Shown: in pieces, positions 8,467 through 16,258 of the stretch
How positions within the stretch are numbered: the first letter of the stretch is position 1
Layout: the number at the start of each line of letters is the position of its first letter
From: JABCPE02 sp963516675
GTDB taxonomy: Bacteria; Bacteroidota; Bacteroidia; Flavobacteriales; Weeksellaceae
Assembly (NCBI GenBank): GCA_963516675.1
Contig: CAUQBH010000011.1
Coordinates: forward strand, 1-64,000
Reading direction: 5' to 3'
Length of the DNA: 64,000 nt
The notes under the pieces: model-generated
The model's database searches: none
Told to the model about the DNA's origin: nothing
Seen by the model: only the letters and a program-made list of their open reading frames with translations
Program-made: the position numbers and the translations under genes

Positions 8467-9852
8467 TTAAATATGAATAACCTCTCCATAGGCTGCTGCT
8501 ACAGCTTCCATTACTGCTTCAGAAAGTGTAGGGTGTGGGTGGACAGTCTTTAGGATTTCGTGTCCCGTAGTTTCTAATTTTCTAGCTGCCACAGCCTCTG
8601 CTATCATTTCGGTAACGCCTGTTCCTATCATATGACAACCAAGCCATTCGCCGTATTTCGCATCGAAAATCACTTTCACAAAGCCATCTGTATCTCCATT
8701 CGCAGTAGCTTTTCCACTCGCAGAGAATGGGAATTTTCCTACTTTTATTTCGTAGCCTTTTTCTTTCGCCTGTTTCTCTGTAAGCCCTACAGATGCTATC
8801 TCTGGCGTGCAGTATGTACATCCTGGGATATTGCCGTAGTCTATACGCTCTACATCCAATCCTTTTATTTTCTCCACGCAGGTAATTCCCTCTGCTGATG
8901 CCACATGTGCTAAAGCCTGAGTAGGAAGAATATCTCCTATCGCATAATAACCTGGCACGGAAGTTCTGTACCATTCATCCACTACTACCCTGCCTTTTTC
9001 GGTTTTAATGCCAACTTCTTCCAAACCGATGTTTTCAATATTTGCTGTAATTCCCACTGCTGAAAGTAAAATGTCCGCTTGTAGCTCTACGATGCCTTTT
9101 TCAGTCTTCACCTGTGCTTTTACTCCATCTCCAGAGGTATCCACAGACTCCACAGAAGCGTTGGTCATTACTTTTATTTTTGCTTTTTTAAAGGATTTTT
9201 CTAGATGTTTAGACACATCCTCATCCTCCACTGGTACGATGTTTGGCATGAATTCTACAACCGTAACCTGCGTACCCAGCGTAGCATAGAAATACGCAAA
9301 CTCCACTCCTATCGCTCCAGAACCTACTACTATCATAGATTTAGGCTGTTTTGGAAGGGTAAGCGCCTGTCTGTAACCTATCACTTTCTTACCATCTTGA
9401 GGAAGATTAGGAAGCTCACGAGAACGAGCCCCTGTCGCCAAAACAATATGTTCTGCCGTGTATTCTGTAACTGCTCCATCTTTCTCCACAGATACTTTCT
9501 TACCTGGTTTTACTTTGGCTGTCCCGAAGATAACATCTATTTTGTTCTTTTTCATCAAGAACTCCACGCCTTTGCTCATTTTTTCGGCTACACCGCGGCT
9601 TCTTTGGACTACATTAGGAAAGTCAAAACTCGCCTCTACTTTATTTAAACCAAAATCCTCCGCATGGTTGATATATTTAAAAACCTGTGCTGATTTCAAA
9701 AGCGCTTTGGTAGGGATACAGCCCCAATTAAGGCAGATTCCGCCCAAATTTTCTTTTTCTATAATTGCAGTTTTAAAACCTAGTTGTGATGCTCTAATTG
9801 CTGTAACATATCCACCCGGGCCACTCCCGATGACGATAATATCATAATTCAT
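8467..9852 (-). CDS. lpdA: Dihydrolipoyl dehydrogenase
   Basis: The E3 flavoprotein of 2-oxoacid dehydrogenase complexes reoxidises dihydrolipoamide with NAD. The FAD-binding GSGPGG motif lies at 9-14. The redox-active disulfide is C40-C45 in GGICLNWGCIPTK. The NAD-binding VVGSGAIGVEFA follows near 175-186. The C-terminal dimer region carries the catalytic HPHPTLSEA. Length (461) is standard. No E1 or E2 genes lie nearby, so it probably serves several complexes. A TAAATTTG -7 element lies about 50 bp upstream. Confidence 0.96.
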   Translation of the reverse strand: MNYDIIVIGSGPGGYVTAIRASQLGFKTAIIEKENLGGICLNWGCIPTKALLKSAQVFKYINHAEDFGLNKVEASFDFPNVVQRSRGVAEKMSKGVEFLMKKNKIDVIFGTAKVKPGKKVSVEKDGAVTEYTAEHIVLATGARSRELPNLPQDGKKVIGYRQALTLPKQPKSMIVVGSGAIGVEFAYFYATLGTQVTVVEFMPNIVPVEDEDVSKHLEKSFKKAKIKVMTNASVESVDTSGDGVKAQVKTEKGIVELQADILLSAVGITANIENIGLEEVGIKTEKGRVVVDEWYRTSVPGYYAIGDILPTQALAHVASAEGITCVEKIKGLDVERIDYGNIPGCTYCTPEIASVGLTEKQAKEKGYEIKVGKFPFSASGKATANGDTDGFVKVIFDAKYGEWLGCHMIGTGVTEMIAEAVAARKLETTGHEILKTVHPHPTLSEAVMEAVAAAYGEVIHI

Positions 9853-9902
9853 TGTGATTAACTTTTTTGTTTCTGCGAATTTAATGTTTTATTTTGATTC
9901 AT

Positions 9903-9910
9903 CAAATTTA
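9903..9910 (-). promoter_or_regulatory. -7 element of lpdA
   Basis: CAAATTTA on the plus strand reads TAAATTTG on the minus strand, matching TAnnTTTG, 51 bp before the lpdA ATG. No TTG box is seen at the standard distance. Confidence 0.45.
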
Positions 9911-9953
9911 AAGATAAAATTATCCTATTTCTGTAAGAGCAATTATCTATACA

Positions 9954-10610
9954 TCAAGGATAAATCGCCCAAAGGAGAATATTTTTCCCTACGGATTGGA
10001 ATTTTTCATCCAAAACCTTGAAAACATCAGGAGACACCGCTGGACAGCCCCAGCTCTCTGGAACACCGCTGGGATAGGGCTCTTCATCAGGAATAATAGA
10101 CCAAGGATGTATCACGATATCCCTTTTGAGGGCGTTGTTATTGGTCGTTTCCTTGCCATAAAGCAGATATTTCTCCCCAAAACTTGGGCTGGGAACTTTC
10201 TTCATGCCAATCCAGTATTTACCGAGTGAAGAGCTATGACTATTCGGCTGGTTGCTGAATGCAGGTTTTTCCTTGGAATAATCCTTCGCCGTGGGCTGGT
10301 TGCTGCATCCATGACTTACCAAAAAACTATCCGTGATTTTGTCTTTTTTAAAATCCCAAATGAACATCCGTTTCTTCCCAGAATGGATAGAAAAGTCTAT
10401 CAATACAAAGAAATCAGTAGAAATTTTATTCTTTTTACAATACAAAAGAGCCTCTTCTGCGTATTTTTTGTAATCTGCTGTCCGCTGGGCTGTTTTTTGT
10501 GTTTTTATTTCTTGTTCTTTCTTGCCTAAACTTTCTGCTCTTGGCATAAAATAAGCACTTCCCAAGAATAAAATAACCAATGCAAATAAAAATATTTTTA
10601 ATTTTTTCAC
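9954..10610 (-). CDS. Murein L,D-transpeptidase-like (YkuD_2) protein
   Basis: The product probably modifies peptidoglycan cross-links or is a catalytic relative of L,D-transpeptidases. I choose the GTG at 10610, which gives VKKLKIFLFALVILFLGS as a membrane anchor or signal peptide. The longer frame up to 10721 would run into queG and has no coding look. Later motifs are SHGCSN, HSSSLGKYWIG, RDIVIHPWS and SWGCPAVS with the putative nucleophile cysteine, in the order of the YkuD_2 family. Length is 218 residues. It is divergent from queG. Confidence 0.75.
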   Translation of the reverse strand: MKKLKIFLFALVILFLGSAYFMPRAESLGKKEQEIKTQKTAQRTADYKKYAEEALLYCKKNKISTDFFVLIDFSIHSGKKRMFIWDFKKDKITDSFLVSHGCSNQPTAKDYSKEKPAFSNQPNSHSSSLGKYWIGMKKVPSPSFGEKYLLYGKETTNNNALKRDIVIHPWSIIPDEEPYPSGVPESWGCPAVSPDVFKVLDEKFQSVGKNILLWAIYP

Positions 10611-10643
10611 TCTTTTATTTTTATACAAAGTTAATTCTAAAAA

Positions 10644-10674
10644 TTGGATTTTAGATTTAAAAACAATACTTTCG
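10644..10674 (+). promoter_or_regulatory. Promoter of queG
   Basis: TTG (10644-10646), 20 bp, then TACTTTCG (10667-10674), one mismatch from TAnnTTTG. The expected start of the transcript is only a few bases before the ATG at 10684, so the mRNA would have almost no leader. Confidence 0.55.
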
Positions 10675-10683
10675 CGGAAAATT

Positions 10684-11631
10684 ATGGCACAAACAGCAGA
10701 AAAATACGCAAAAATCATCAAACAGAAAGCCGAAAAATTTGGGTTTCAGGGATGCGGTATTTCTAAAGCGGGTTTCCTAGAAGAAGATGCTACAGCGCTG
10801 GAAAAATGGCTGAAAGCAGGCTACAACGGCGAGATGGCATACATGGAAAATTATTTTGATAAAAGGACAGACCCTAGACTTCTGGTAGAGGGCGCAAAGT
10901 CTGTTATCTCACTGTCTTACAACTATTTTCCTCAATACAAACTAGAAACAGAAAATAATTTCAAAATCTCCAAATACGCCTATGGCGAGGACTACCACGA
11001 TGTGATAAAAGATATTCTCCGCCAGATGATAGCTGAACTGCAAGAAGAAATAGGAGAATTTGGGTTTAGGGTTTTTACGGATTCTGCACCTGTTTTAGAC
11101 CGAGCATGGGCTAGAAAATCTGGAATTGGCTGGGTCGGAAAAAATGCCAATCTGATTACCAAAAAACACGGTTCGTTCTTCTTTTTGGCGGAAATCATCT
11201 GCGATTTGGAATTAGAAGAAGATGGTGCTACCACAGACCACTGCGGAAGCTGCAGAAAATGTATAGATGCCTGCCCTACACAAGCCATTGTAAATGAGCG
11301 AATTATAGACGGAAGCAAATGCATTTCTTACGCCACAATAGAACTAAAAAACGAAATTCCAGACTATTTTGAGGGAAAAATGGATGATTGGATTTTCGGA
11401 TGTGATGTCTGTCAGGATGTCTGCCCATGGAATAGATTTGCGGCTCCAAATACAGAACCGAAATTCGCCTTAAAAGAATTCAGCCAACTGAGAAAGCCCG
11501 ACTGGCAGGATTTAACCCAAGAAATTTTCTCCGAAATATTCCGAAAATCTCCCGTAAAAAGAACCAAATTCTCTGGTCTGATGAGGAACATCAAATTCGT
11601 AGAAAGAACAAAGTCAGACCTAGAAGATTAG
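10684..11631 (+). CDS. queG: Epoxyqueuosine reductase
   Basis: QueG performs the last step of queuosine synthesis, reducing epoxyqueuosine in the wobble position of tRNAs with GUN anticodons, using cobalamin and two 4Fe-4S clusters. N-terminal signatures are GFQGCGISKA, GYNGEMAYM and RTDPRLLVEGAKSVI. The first cluster motif is CGSCRKCIDACPTQAI. The second is CISYATIELKNEIP to CDVCQDVCPWNRFA. The 315-residue form lacks the C-terminal HEAT-repeat extension seen in some homologues. The ATG follows a promoter with nearly no untranslated leader. Confidence 0.94.
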   Translation: MAQTAEKYAKIIKQKAEKFGFQGCGISKAGFLEEDATALEKWLKAGYNGEMAYMENYFDKRTDPRLLVEGAKSVISLSYNYFPQYKLETENNFKISKYAYGEDYHDVIKDILRQMIAELQEEIGEFGFRVFTDSAPVLDRAWARKSGIGWVGKNANLITKKHGSFFFLAEIICDLELEEDGATTDHCGSCRKCIDACPTQAIVNERIIDGSKCISYATIELKNEIPDYFEGKMDDWIFGCDVCQDVCPWNRFAAPNTEPKFALKEFSQLRKPDWQDLTQEIFSEIFRKSPVKRTKFSGLMRNIKFVERTKSDLED

Positions 11632-11650
11632 GAATAAATCCCATACTATT

Positions 11651-11678
11651 TTTGTTTAAAATAAAAACACTATTTTTG
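11651..11678 (+). promoter_or_regulatory. Promoter of acyl-CoA synthetase gene
   Basis: TTTG at 11651-11654 and TATTTTTG at 11671-11678 match the Bacteroidetes boxes, with a somewhat short 16-bp spacing. The ATG follows at 11699. Confidence 0.5.
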
Positions 11679-11698
11679 CGGCTTAAAATTTGAAAGAA

Positions 11699-13471
11699 AT
11701 GTCTATTACAAGATTATTCGATATTGCGCACAACTCTTTGAAAAAATTCCCAAAAGATGATGTTTTGGCGACAAAATATGATGGTGTATGGGAAAAAATT
11801 TCTACTAAACAGTTTGTAGATTTAGGAGACAAATTTTCCAGAGGACTTCTAAAATCAGGCATTACCAAAGATGACAAAATAGGACTTGTTTCCACTAACA
11901 ACCGTACAGAATGGTGCATAGCAGACCTAGGAATTTCCCAAATAGGTGCCATCTCCGTGCCTGTTTATCCTACGATAAGTGAGGAGGACTATGTATATAT
12001 TTTCAACAATGCTGAACTGAAATATTGTTTCGTTTCGGATAAAGATTTGTATGAAAAATTATTACGAGTAAAAGAGCAAGTGCCTTCATTAGTGGGAATT
12101 TTCACTTTTGATGAAGTGGAAGGTGCTGCCAACTGGTCAGAAATTCTAAGCCTTGGCGAAGACAATTCTAACCAATACGAAGTGGAAGACCTGCGAGACC
12201 TTGTAAATGAAGAGGATATCGCTACCATAATCTACACCTCTGGAACTACAGGAAGACCAAAAGGCGTGATGCTTTCGCATAAAAATATCGTTTCTAATGT
12301 GTTTGCTGTGGATAGCAGAATTCCAAAGAAAAAAATAGATTACAAGGAAATAAAAACCCTAAGCTTCTTGCCTATCTGTCATGTCTTTGAACGGGTGGTG
12401 TATTTATACTACCTATACAGTGGATTTTCTATCTATTTTGCGGAAAATATTGATAAAATAGGTGATAACATGAAAGAAGTAAAACCTCACTATATGAGCG
12501 TGGTACCAAGGCTTTTAGAAAAAGTATACGATAAAATATACAACAAAGGAATCAGTGCAGGAGGACTTAAGAAAATGATTTTCCTTTGGGCTCTGGGAGT
12601 AAATAAAAACTATGAGCTGGGAACTCCTAAAAACCTTAAACAAAGAATAGCAGACAGACTCGTTTTCTCCAAATGGAGAGAAGGATTAGGCGGAAATATC
12701 ATTACGCTCATTTCTGGTTCTGCGGCTCTTTCTAAAAATCTAAATAAAAAATTCCAAGCCGCGGGAATTCCTATCATCGAAGGATACGGCCTTACCGAGA
12801 CTTCTCCTGTAATAGCGGTGAACAGCTTTGAAAAGATGAAAATAGGTTCTGTAGGACAGCCTTTGGATAATTTAGATGTGAAAATCGACAAAGATGGAGA
12901 AATCCTCGTAAAAGGACCTTCCGTAATGAAAGGCTACTACAAAAATCCTGAACAAACCAAGGAGGCTTTCTCAGAAGATGGATATTTCAAAACGGGAGAC
13001 ATCGGATACATAGATGATGAAGGATTCCTTATCATTACCGACCGAAAAAAGGAAATGTTCAAGACCTCGGGCGGAAAATACATCGCTCCGCAAGTAATCG
13101 AAAACATGGCTAAATCATCACGATTTATAGAGCAGATAATGGTAGTGGGCGATGGCGAAAAAATGCCGTGTGCACTGGTTCAGCCAGATTTTACTTTCGT
13201 TAAAAGATGGGCTGAAATCCATAAAATAAACATCGGAACTAAACCAGAAGAAATAGTAAAAAGCGCCGAACTAAAACAACGAATAGAAAAAGAAATCGCA
13301 AAACTAAACGAAAAACTCGGTAACTGGGAGCAAATCAAGAAAATAGAACTTACACCAGATGTATGGACTGTAGGAAATGGAATGCTCACTCCTACCATGA
13401 AACTGAGAAGAAAAATAATCAAAGAAAAATACATCGATTTATACAACAAACTATACGAAAAAGAGGCCTAA
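11699..13471 (+). CDS. Long-chain fatty acid--CoA ligase (AMP-dependent synthetase)
   Basis: The protein activates fatty acids to acyl-AMP and then acyl-CoA. Core motifs are IIYTSGTTGRPKG (AMP-binding P-loop), IEGYGLTETSP (adenine and substrate site), YFKTGDIGYID with the ribose-binding Asp, and the hinge and C-terminal lysine region DRKKEMFKTSGGKYIAPQ. The 590-residue length and motif spacing resemble the FadD15/eukaryotic-like long-chain ligases rather than E. coli FadD. I start at the ATG at 11699; a TTG nine bases earlier is also in frame. The stop codon lies inside the terminator stem. Confidence 0.92.
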   Translation: MSITRLFDIAHNSLKKFPKDDVLATKYDGVWEKISTKQFVDLGDKFSRGLLKSGITKDDKIGLVSTNNRTEWCIADLGISQIGAISVPVYPTISEEDYVYIFNNAELKYCFVSDKDLYEKLLRVKEQVPSLVGIFTFDEVEGAANWSEILSLGEDNSNQYEVEDLRDLVNEEDIATIIYTSGTTGRPKGVMLSHKNIVSNVFAVDSRIPKKKIDYKEIKTLSFLPICHVFERVVYLYYLYSGFSIYFAENIDKIGDNMKEVKPHYMSVVPRLLEKVYDKIYNKGISAGGLKKMIFLWALGVNKNYELGTPKNLKQRIADRLVFSKWREGLGGNIITLISGSAALSKNLNKKFQAAGIPIIEGYGLTETSPVIAVNSFEKMKIGSVGQPLDNLDVKIDKDGEILVKGPSVMKGYYKNPEQTKEAFSEDGYFKTGDIGYIDDEGFLIITDRKKEMFKTSGGKYIAPQVIENMAKSSRFIEQIMVVGDGEKMPCALVQPDFTFVKRWAEIHKINIGTKPEEIVKSAELKQRIEKEIAKLNEKLGNWEQIKKIELTPDVWTVGNGMLTPTMKLRRKIIKEKYIDLYNKLYEKEA

Positions 13472-13484
13472 AAGCCTCTTTTTT
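13458..13484. terminator. Bidirectional terminator
   Basis: AAAAAGAGGC and GCCTCTTTTTT pair around the loop CTAAAA. It overlaps the last codons of the acyl-CoA ligase and the last codon of the convergent esterase. Confidence 0.9.
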
Positions 13485-14109
13485 ATTTTTGAAAAAACTC
13501 CATTAAATCCATATAATTCCTTACATCCACCCCATGACCGCTCTGATACTCTCGGAAAGAGAAAAATATACTCATATCATACAGCAGTTCCGCACCCTTT
13601 TTCCCCCATTCTAGCGGAATGACCATATCATTTACCCCATGAGAAACAAAGAAAAACAAATGCTGATAAGCCTTTCTATCTAAAAGATTTTTAATAATCT
13701 TCTGCTCTGGATAGGTGCTCAGACAGGCTATTTTATGAAACAACTGAGGAAACCTAAACGCAAGAGCATAGGATAAAATTCCTCCTTGGCTGAATCCACA
13801 AAGATTAACCGTTCCACTGGTTTTATATTTTTCCTTTATTTCTTCTATTGTATTTAAAATCAACTCTATAGACTCTTCAGCTTGTGGAACATTTATAAAT
13901 TTTTCTCTATCCAATAAATCTATATCATACCAGCTAAACCCTCCATTTGGCGTGGTATAAGGAGCTTGAAAGCTGACTACCAGCCAATCCTTGGGCAAAT
14001 CAGGCGTAAAACTAAACAAATCATTCTCATCACTACCATATCCATGCAGCAGCACTAAAATAGGAGTCTGAGCGTGTATATTTTCAGGTTCTCTTACTAA
14101 ATAATTCAT
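13483..14109 (-). CDS. Serine esterase of the phospholipase/carboxylesterase family
   Basis: This 208-residue alpha/beta hydrolase shows LLHGYGSDEND (oxyanion region), the nucleophile serine in GFSQGG, an aspartate in HGVNDMVIP and a histidine in SGHGVDV, the standard triad order. The size and spacing fit the small carboxylesterase/YpfH-like family. No signal peptide is seen, so it is likely cytoplasmic. Substrates cannot be told from sequence. Confidence 0.85.
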   Translation of the reverse strand: MNYLVREPENIHAQTPILVLLHGYGSDENDLFSFTPDLPKDWLVVSFQAPYTTPNGGFSWYDIDLLDREKFINVPQAEESIELILNTIEEIKEKYKTSGTVNLCGFSQGGILSYALAFRFPQLFHKIACLSTYPEQKIIKNLLDRKAYQHLFFFVSHGVNDMVIPLEWGKKGAELLYDMSIFFSFREYQSGHGVDVRNYMDLMEFFQK

Positions 14110-14135
14110 TCCGCTAATTTATAAAATTTTACAAT

Positions 14136-14165
14136 TAAAAAAAGCAAGAGTGTAATACTCTTGCT
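14136..14165 (-). terminator. Terminator of the Sel1-repeat gene
   Basis: On the minus strand AGCAAGAGT, a five-base loop and ACTCTTGCT are followed by a T run. It lies just after the stop of the Sel1-repeat gene. Confidence 0.9.
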
Positions 14166-14173
14166 GTGTGTTT

Positions 14174-15160
14174 TTATCTTGTATACTTACATGCTTCTTG
14201 GTATCCGTTTTCACAAGATTTCTTGAACCAATACTTCGCCATCACTTCATCTCTAGAATCTCCTTCCCCTCTCTGATACATCGCAGCTAGATTGTACTGG
14301 GCCATTGTATTTCCTTGTTCTGCAGATTTTTTATACCATTGTTTAGCTGTTGCATAATCCTGAGAAACTCCCTCTCCTCTATGATACATCACTGCTAAAT
14401 TATACTGAGCATCGGCGTTTCCTTGTTCTGCTAACTTATCAAACCAAAACATAGCCTTTGCATAGTCTTTCTCTACGCCCTCTCCTTTGTAATACATCAG
14501 AGCTAAATTATGCTGAGCCTCTACTCTACCCTGCTCTGCAAGTCTTTCAAACCAATATCTCGCTTTTTTATAATCTTTTTCTATTCCTTCTCCTTTATAG
14601 TACATCAAAGCCAGATTATATCTTGCCATCACATTTCCCTGCTCTGCTGCTTTCTCATACCAGTATTTAGCATCTTTGTAGTTTTGAGGAACACCTTCCC
14701 CTTTGTAATTCATCAATCCTAAATAAAACTGCGCGTCTGCATTTCCTAAGTCAGATAATCTTTCAAACCAATATTTTGCTTTCTCAAAATTACGAGCTAC
14801 TCCTTCTCCTTTATAGTAAATTACCCCTAAATTATGCTGAGCCTCAGGATTTCCCTGTTCTGCGGATTTTTGGTACCAATATTCAGCTTTGGAATAATCT
14901 TGGTCTACTCCATCTCCATCAAAATACATCAGTCCTAAATAGAATTGTGCTTCTTTATGCCCTTGTGTAGCCAGTTTTTCGAACCAATAACTTGCTTTTG
15001 CATAATTCTGATAAGTTCCCTCTCCTCTGTAATATTTCAGACCCAAGTGATACTGAGCCCCTTTGTCCCCATTTTCTGCTATTTCTTCCATTTCCTGCAA
15101 TGTCTGCCCATTTCCTAAAAAATAAACCAACATGCCCAGTAGTAAAATTGTTTTTTTCAT
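14174..15160 (-). CDS. Exported Sel1-like repeat protein, eight repeats
   Basis: A signal peptide (about residues 1-18, ending GNGQ) precedes eight consecutive 36-residue Sel1-type repeats. Each has the pattern AQ(Y/F/H)xLGxxYYxGEGVxxDYxKAxYWFxKxAEQGN. Sel1 repeats form alpha-alpha superhelices for protein binding, so the protein is probably a periplasmic scaffold or inhibitor. The repeats are very alike, which suggests expansion by tandem duplication. A short cysteine-containing tail (ENGYQEACKYTR) ends the protein. No partner is evident nearby. Confidence 0.88.
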   Translation of the reverse strand: MKKTILLLGMLVYFLGNGQTLQEMEEIAENGDKGAQYHLGLKYYRGEGTYQNYAKASYWFEKLATQGHKEAQFYLGLMYFDGDGVDQDYSKAEYWYQKSAEQGNPEAQHNLGVIYYKGEGVARNFEKAKYWFERLSDLGNADAQFYLGLMNYKGEGVPQNYKDAKYWYEKAAEQGNVMARYNLALMYYKGEGIEKDYKKARYWFERLAEQGRVEAQHNLALMYYKGEGVEKDYAKAMFWFDKLAEQGNADAQYNLAVMYHRGEGVSQDYATAKQWYKKSAEQGNTMAQYNLAAMYQRGEGDSRDEVMAKYWFKKSCENGYQEACKYTR

Positions 15161-15303
15161 ACTTTAAATTTAATAATCATAATAGTAAAATATTTCTTTT
15201 TGCTAATCTTTCAGCAGTGCAAAAGTAACGATTTTTTCTCAATTTCTCTAATGCATCTATTGACTATCTTGATATTTCCATGAATTTTGACCTATGATAT
15301 TTA

Positions 15304-16167
15304 TCAGCCATTCACCGCCTCCACATTTTCTACAACATTTGGAAGGAAGTTTTTAAGAATACTTTCTATACCATTTTTCAAAGTAACCACAGAAGAAGGG
15401 CAGCCGCTGCATGCCCCTTGTAGAAGCATTTTTGCTGTTTTGGTCTCTTCATCGAATTCTATCAGAGAGATTCTTCCTCCATCGTTTTCTATGGCAGGCG
15501 TTACATATTCCTGCAAAATGGCATTTATTTTTTCCTCTGTCTCAGTAAATTGCTTATTAGCAACGGATTTTGAGGCATCCTGCTGGATTCCTTCGATTTT
15601 ACTTACCGACTTTTCATTTTTAATAAAATCAGAAAGAAAATCCAATATTTTCTGCGTTATTTCCTCCCAAGAAATATCATCAGTTTTGGTAATAGAAATA
15701 AAATTATCATTGATAAAAACCTCTTTTACAAAAGAAAATTCCTCAAATAGTTTTTTTGCCAATGGAACTTTTTCTGCTTCCTGCAAAGATTTTAGCTCCA
15801 AAAAACCATCTATCAGCTGATGCTCCGAAACAAATTTTACCACCGATGGATTCGGTGTTTTTTCTGAATAAAAAATAGGAGCAATCTCCTCAGAATAGAT
15901 AATTTCTGGAAAATCATCCAATGATTCCAATATCATATTTCGCAGATTGTCCGCCACCAAATCCCATTCTACGATGTTTTCCTTTGCTACCGCGATAAAA
16001 TTAGCCGTGATAAAAATACTTTTCACAAATGGATATTGAAATAATTCCTGAGCCAGCGGAACATTAGAAATATTAGAATTTCTATCCAGCTCCAAAGAAC
16101 CGCTTATAAGAGTCCTATCAGTCACGAATTTAATCACATTAGGATTTTCTGTATTTTGGATTTCCAT
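15304..16167 (-). CDS. Nfu-type Fe-S scaffold protein with two N-terminal domains
   Basis: The product probably carries and delivers Fe-S clusters. The C-terminal NifU domain contains the cluster-binding CxxC in GACSGCPSSVV. The N-terminal half holds two tandem copies of the Nfu_N domain, seen as NPNVIKFVTDRTLISGSLEL and NPSVVKFVSEHQLIDGFLEL, each followed by a VPLAxxLF, an FVKxxFI and an NFIxxxK segment. I start at the ATG at 16167, just before the first copy; a further ATG at 16194 adds nine unlikely residues. A TATATTTG -7 element lies about 25 bp upstream. Confidence 0.88.
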   Translation of the reverse strand: MEIQNTENPNVIKFVTDRTLISGSLELDRNSNISNVPLAQELFQYPFVKSIFITANFIAVAKENIVEWDLVADNLRNMILESLDDFPEIIYSEEIAPIFYSEKTPNPSVVKFVSEHQLIDGFLELKSLQEAEKVPLAKKLFEEFSFVKEVFINDNFISITKTDDISWEEITQKILDFLSDFIKNEKSVSKIEGIQQDASKSVANKQFTETEEKINAILQEYVTPAIENDGGRISLIEFDEETKTAKMLLQGACSGCPSSVVTLKNGIESILKNFLPNVVENVEAVNG

Positions 16168-16191
16168 TTTCTGTAAATTTAAAATAAAGTG

Positions 16192-16199
16192 CAAATATA
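16192..16199 (-). promoter_or_regulatory. -7 element of the Nfu gene
   Basis: CAAATATA on the plus strand gives TATATTTG on the minus strand, matching TAnnTTTG, 24 bp before the chosen ATG. This supports the start at 16167 because it lies partly inside the longer frame's first codon. Confidence 0.55.
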
Positions 16200-16225
16200 A
16201 TATTTTGAACCATCACTACTAAAAG

Positions 16226-16253
16226 AAAAAGCACCCTTTGCAGAGTGCTTTTT
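16226..16253 (-). terminator. Terminator of secDF
   Basis: AAAAGCAC and GTGCTTTT pair around a ten-base loop, with a T tract after it on the minus strand. It lies directly after the secDF stop. Confidence 0.8.
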
Positions 16254-16258
16254 ACTTT

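Noticed and set aside
10611..10721. N-terminal extension of the L,D-transpeptidase-like gene to 10721
   Set aside because: The extension overlaps the queG promoter and start and has no coding look; a GTG at 10610 gives a standard signal segment.
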